Source of the DNA: Xiphydria camelus
Taxonomy: Eukaryota; Arthropoda; Insecta; Hymenoptera; Xiphydriidae
NCBI GenBank assembly: GCA_963678675.1
Contig: OY783195.1
Coordinates: forward strand, 15,996,264-16,060,263
DNA length: 64,000 bases
Direction: 5' to 3'
Below the pieces are notes generated by a model. It was not told the origin of the DNA. It did not search any database and worked only from the letters and a program-made list of their open reading frames with translations. Below are positions 62,549 through 64,000 of the stretch, in pieces (position 1 is the stretch's first letter; each line of letters opens with the position of its first letter). The position numbers and the translations under genes were made by a program.

Positions 62549-62810
62549 CAGGATGTACTCGAGTCATTTTTTACCGGTAGAAGTCGAGTCGAGAAATCCT
62601 AAATTTGTGAATTATGATGAGTAATTTTCATTATTCACAAATTCACGATTTCGAGGTTAGATGCTTCGATCTCCCGAATTGACACCAACTCTAACTACCG
62701 ACTCGACTTCTACCAGTAAAAAATGACTCGAGTACCGATAAAGCCCGGCCGATGGTAAATTTCAAGGTCCCTGCAACTGTGCGCGGTTTTGCCCGGGATA
62801 TACCTACGGT
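62549..62810. mobile_element. second copy of the CAGGAT foldback MITE
   Basis: CAGGATGTACTCGAG at 62549, arms with AGAAGTCGAGTCG and CGATTTCGAGGTTAGATGCT, and the same 3' block (AAGCCCGG, GTCCCTGCAACTGTG) as the copy at 59130-59852. It lacks the 424-bp TTA MITE, so it shows the empty site of that insertion. The right end is diverged (GGGATATACCTACGG). Confidence 0.65.
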
Positions 62811-62926
62811 ACAGTAAGGAGGAGCTCGCGTTGACGGAATCGGCGTGCGTCGGGTATTCGATCGATGGCTCGGAGTAGAAGTAACTGCAGAAAAAAAATC
62901 AATTGTATAGGTGTTCAATGAAAACT

Positions 62927-63305
62927 TTATTGCAACGGCTCGAGAAGTACAATATTTTTTATTTCCTTTGTTTTGAGATCGCACTGAATTGTGATACCGG
63001 TCCGCGAACGACATCGAGATAGAGCGACATAGAGCTGACCGTGCATTTATATGTTTTCCCGCGTGGTAACAATCAAACCTACACGGTCGAAGCTTTGGCC
63101 CTGTGCTTTATTAATAGTTATCGCGAACGCCAACCACACGGGGAATTGGTGTCGCTTCAACACAAACGGCGTGCCGATATCACCGCGCGTATCTAAAGTA
63201 ATACGGGGTATAGGAACAAGTTCTCCCTTCTTGTCGCCCGTAAGAACTTCACATAGTAAAATATTCCGTACGATTTTTCGTAAGACTAATCAGGTCCCAT
63301 TGCAG
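62927..63305 (-). pseudogene. Helitron helicase (Pif1-like), C-terminal fragment
   Basis: The minus strand reads LVLRKIVRNILLCEVLTGDK, GELVPIPRITLDTRGDIGTP, PVWLAFAITINKAQGQSFDR, VGLIV, then after a stop MHGQLYVALSRCRS and a tail ending EPLQ. The TINKAQGQSFDRVG and HGQLYVALSR motifs are helicase motifs V and VI of Pif1-like Helitron RepHel proteins. Stops at LVLRK's upstream codon and at ENI* show decay. The neighbouring repeats shared with 16204 and 16330 link it to the Helitron family of 16067-16480. Confidence 0.75.
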
Positions 63306-63344
63306 AGTCCCTCGGTGGTGCATATATTTCGTATGCATAGTATA

Positions 63345-63396
63345 CCACAGCCAATTGGTGACTAACGCGCTGCAGGGGACGGGAAATATTTTGAAG

Positions 63397-63429
<33 letters not shown>

Positions 63430-63475
63430 TTGAAGTGAAACTTCTTTGCTGAGTATAGTGAAATCGCGCGACGTA
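63345..63475. repeat. block shared with the 16.3 kb Helitron derivative, with a TG run
   Basis: GGGACGGGAAATATTTTGAA, GAAACTTCTTTGCTGAG and GTGAAATCGCGCGACGT occur here and at about 16375-16450. A TG dinucleotide run of about 24 bases lies at 63404-63430. Confidence 0.7.
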
Positions 63476-64000
63476 TAAGGCCGGGTGTCCACGGATCGGG
63501 CCGACCACAATCGGGCTGATCGCTGGGCACTTTGGTATATCTGTATATACAGCTTGGGTATACAGGGTGTTTCAAAATTCAGTACAAATATTTGAAAGGC
63601 GTATTTTTGAGATCAAAATAAGACTTTTTTTTTCCTATAAACATGTGTCCTAAAATACACCCCTCCGAGCTACAGCCATCTTAATTTTCATTTAAAAAAT
63701 CGATTTATGACATTTTTAGGTCAACAAAACGATTAGAGCACTCGTCTTTCAAATTTTTAGAATATTTGATGCATAATTATTGCAACCACAGTTTAAAATA
63801 ATCGATTTTTTCGTGTAAACTTTACTACGTAAACAATCCCCCGTTCGTTCATCGGCGATTATCTCGAAAATGGTAAGTTGTATCAAAAAAATGCAAGAGC
63901 CCAAAATTTTAGATTTTTGTCTGTCCAACCACACGGTCATACTCATTTTTAAAATTTCTAAACGGAAACAAAATTTCGGTCATTAAAAGTGCACACCCCC
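63476..64000. mobile_element. start of a mariner-type repeat, cut by the window edge
   Basis: TATACAGGGTGTTTCAAAAT at about 63557 is the kind of terminus seen at 52384 (TACAGGGTGTTTCACC). The other end is beyond the window. The sequence before it (CCGGGTGTCCACGGATCGGG at 63481) resembles Harbinger-type ends such as 42602. No gene was supported. Confidence 0.4.

Overview
This is a eukaryotic, gene-poor, AT-rich stretch packed with transposable elements, most likely from an insect or other arthropod. The grounds are the spliced exons, polyadenylation signals and the element families I recognise (Ty3/Gypsy, Ty1/Copia, R1-like and RTE-like LINEs, pogo, Tc5-like, mariner, PIF/Harbinger, piggyBac, Helitron). 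The families were identified by memory of their protein motifs, and no search could be run, so I cannot narrow the species. The only convincing host gene is a piece of a testis-specific-type serine/threonine kinase (two exons, minus strand, 6590-7146).

Layout. 0-12.2 kb: short inverted-repeat elements, a PIN-like uncharacterised gene split by a MITE (2823-4071), a deleted mariner, the kinase exons, a second fragment of the PIN-like family, a Helitron end and a piggyBac transposase tail followed by a foldback. 12.7-16 kb: nested foldbacks, then a Copia RNase H fragment broken by a 537-bp LINE copy with an 18-bp target duplication. 16-19.3 kb: a Helitron end, then two minisatellite arrays built on a 25-bp unit that flank a possible two-exon small gene. 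20.6-24.4 kb: a DNA transposon with CACAG...CTGTG ends. 25.5-40.3 kb: a four-level nest (RTE-like LINE, then a TTAA element, then a pogo-like element, then a 1-kb element and a 9.1-kb Gypsy retrotransposon). 40.5-42.4 kb: a foldback whose arms are 132-bp tandem repeats. 42.6-52.4 kb: a Harbinger gene interrupted by one CACAG element, and a second CACAG element that holds an apparently intact Tc5-like transposon. 52.4-53.3 kb: a mariner-type foldback. 53.9-62.5 kb: a giant foldback with 2-kb arms. 62.5-64 kb: a second foldback MITE copy and a Helitron helicase fragment.

Because insertions can be lifted out with exact target duplications, the window gives a readable relative chronology. The most interesting item is the CACAG...CTGTG group. 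Two elements in independent sites carry 3-bp TWA duplications, and all three copies encode the same uncharacterised protein, whose sequence order looks like an RNase H-like (DDE-type) nuclease with zinc-binding N-terminal cysteines. I propose it as the transposase of a poorly described DNA transposon group.
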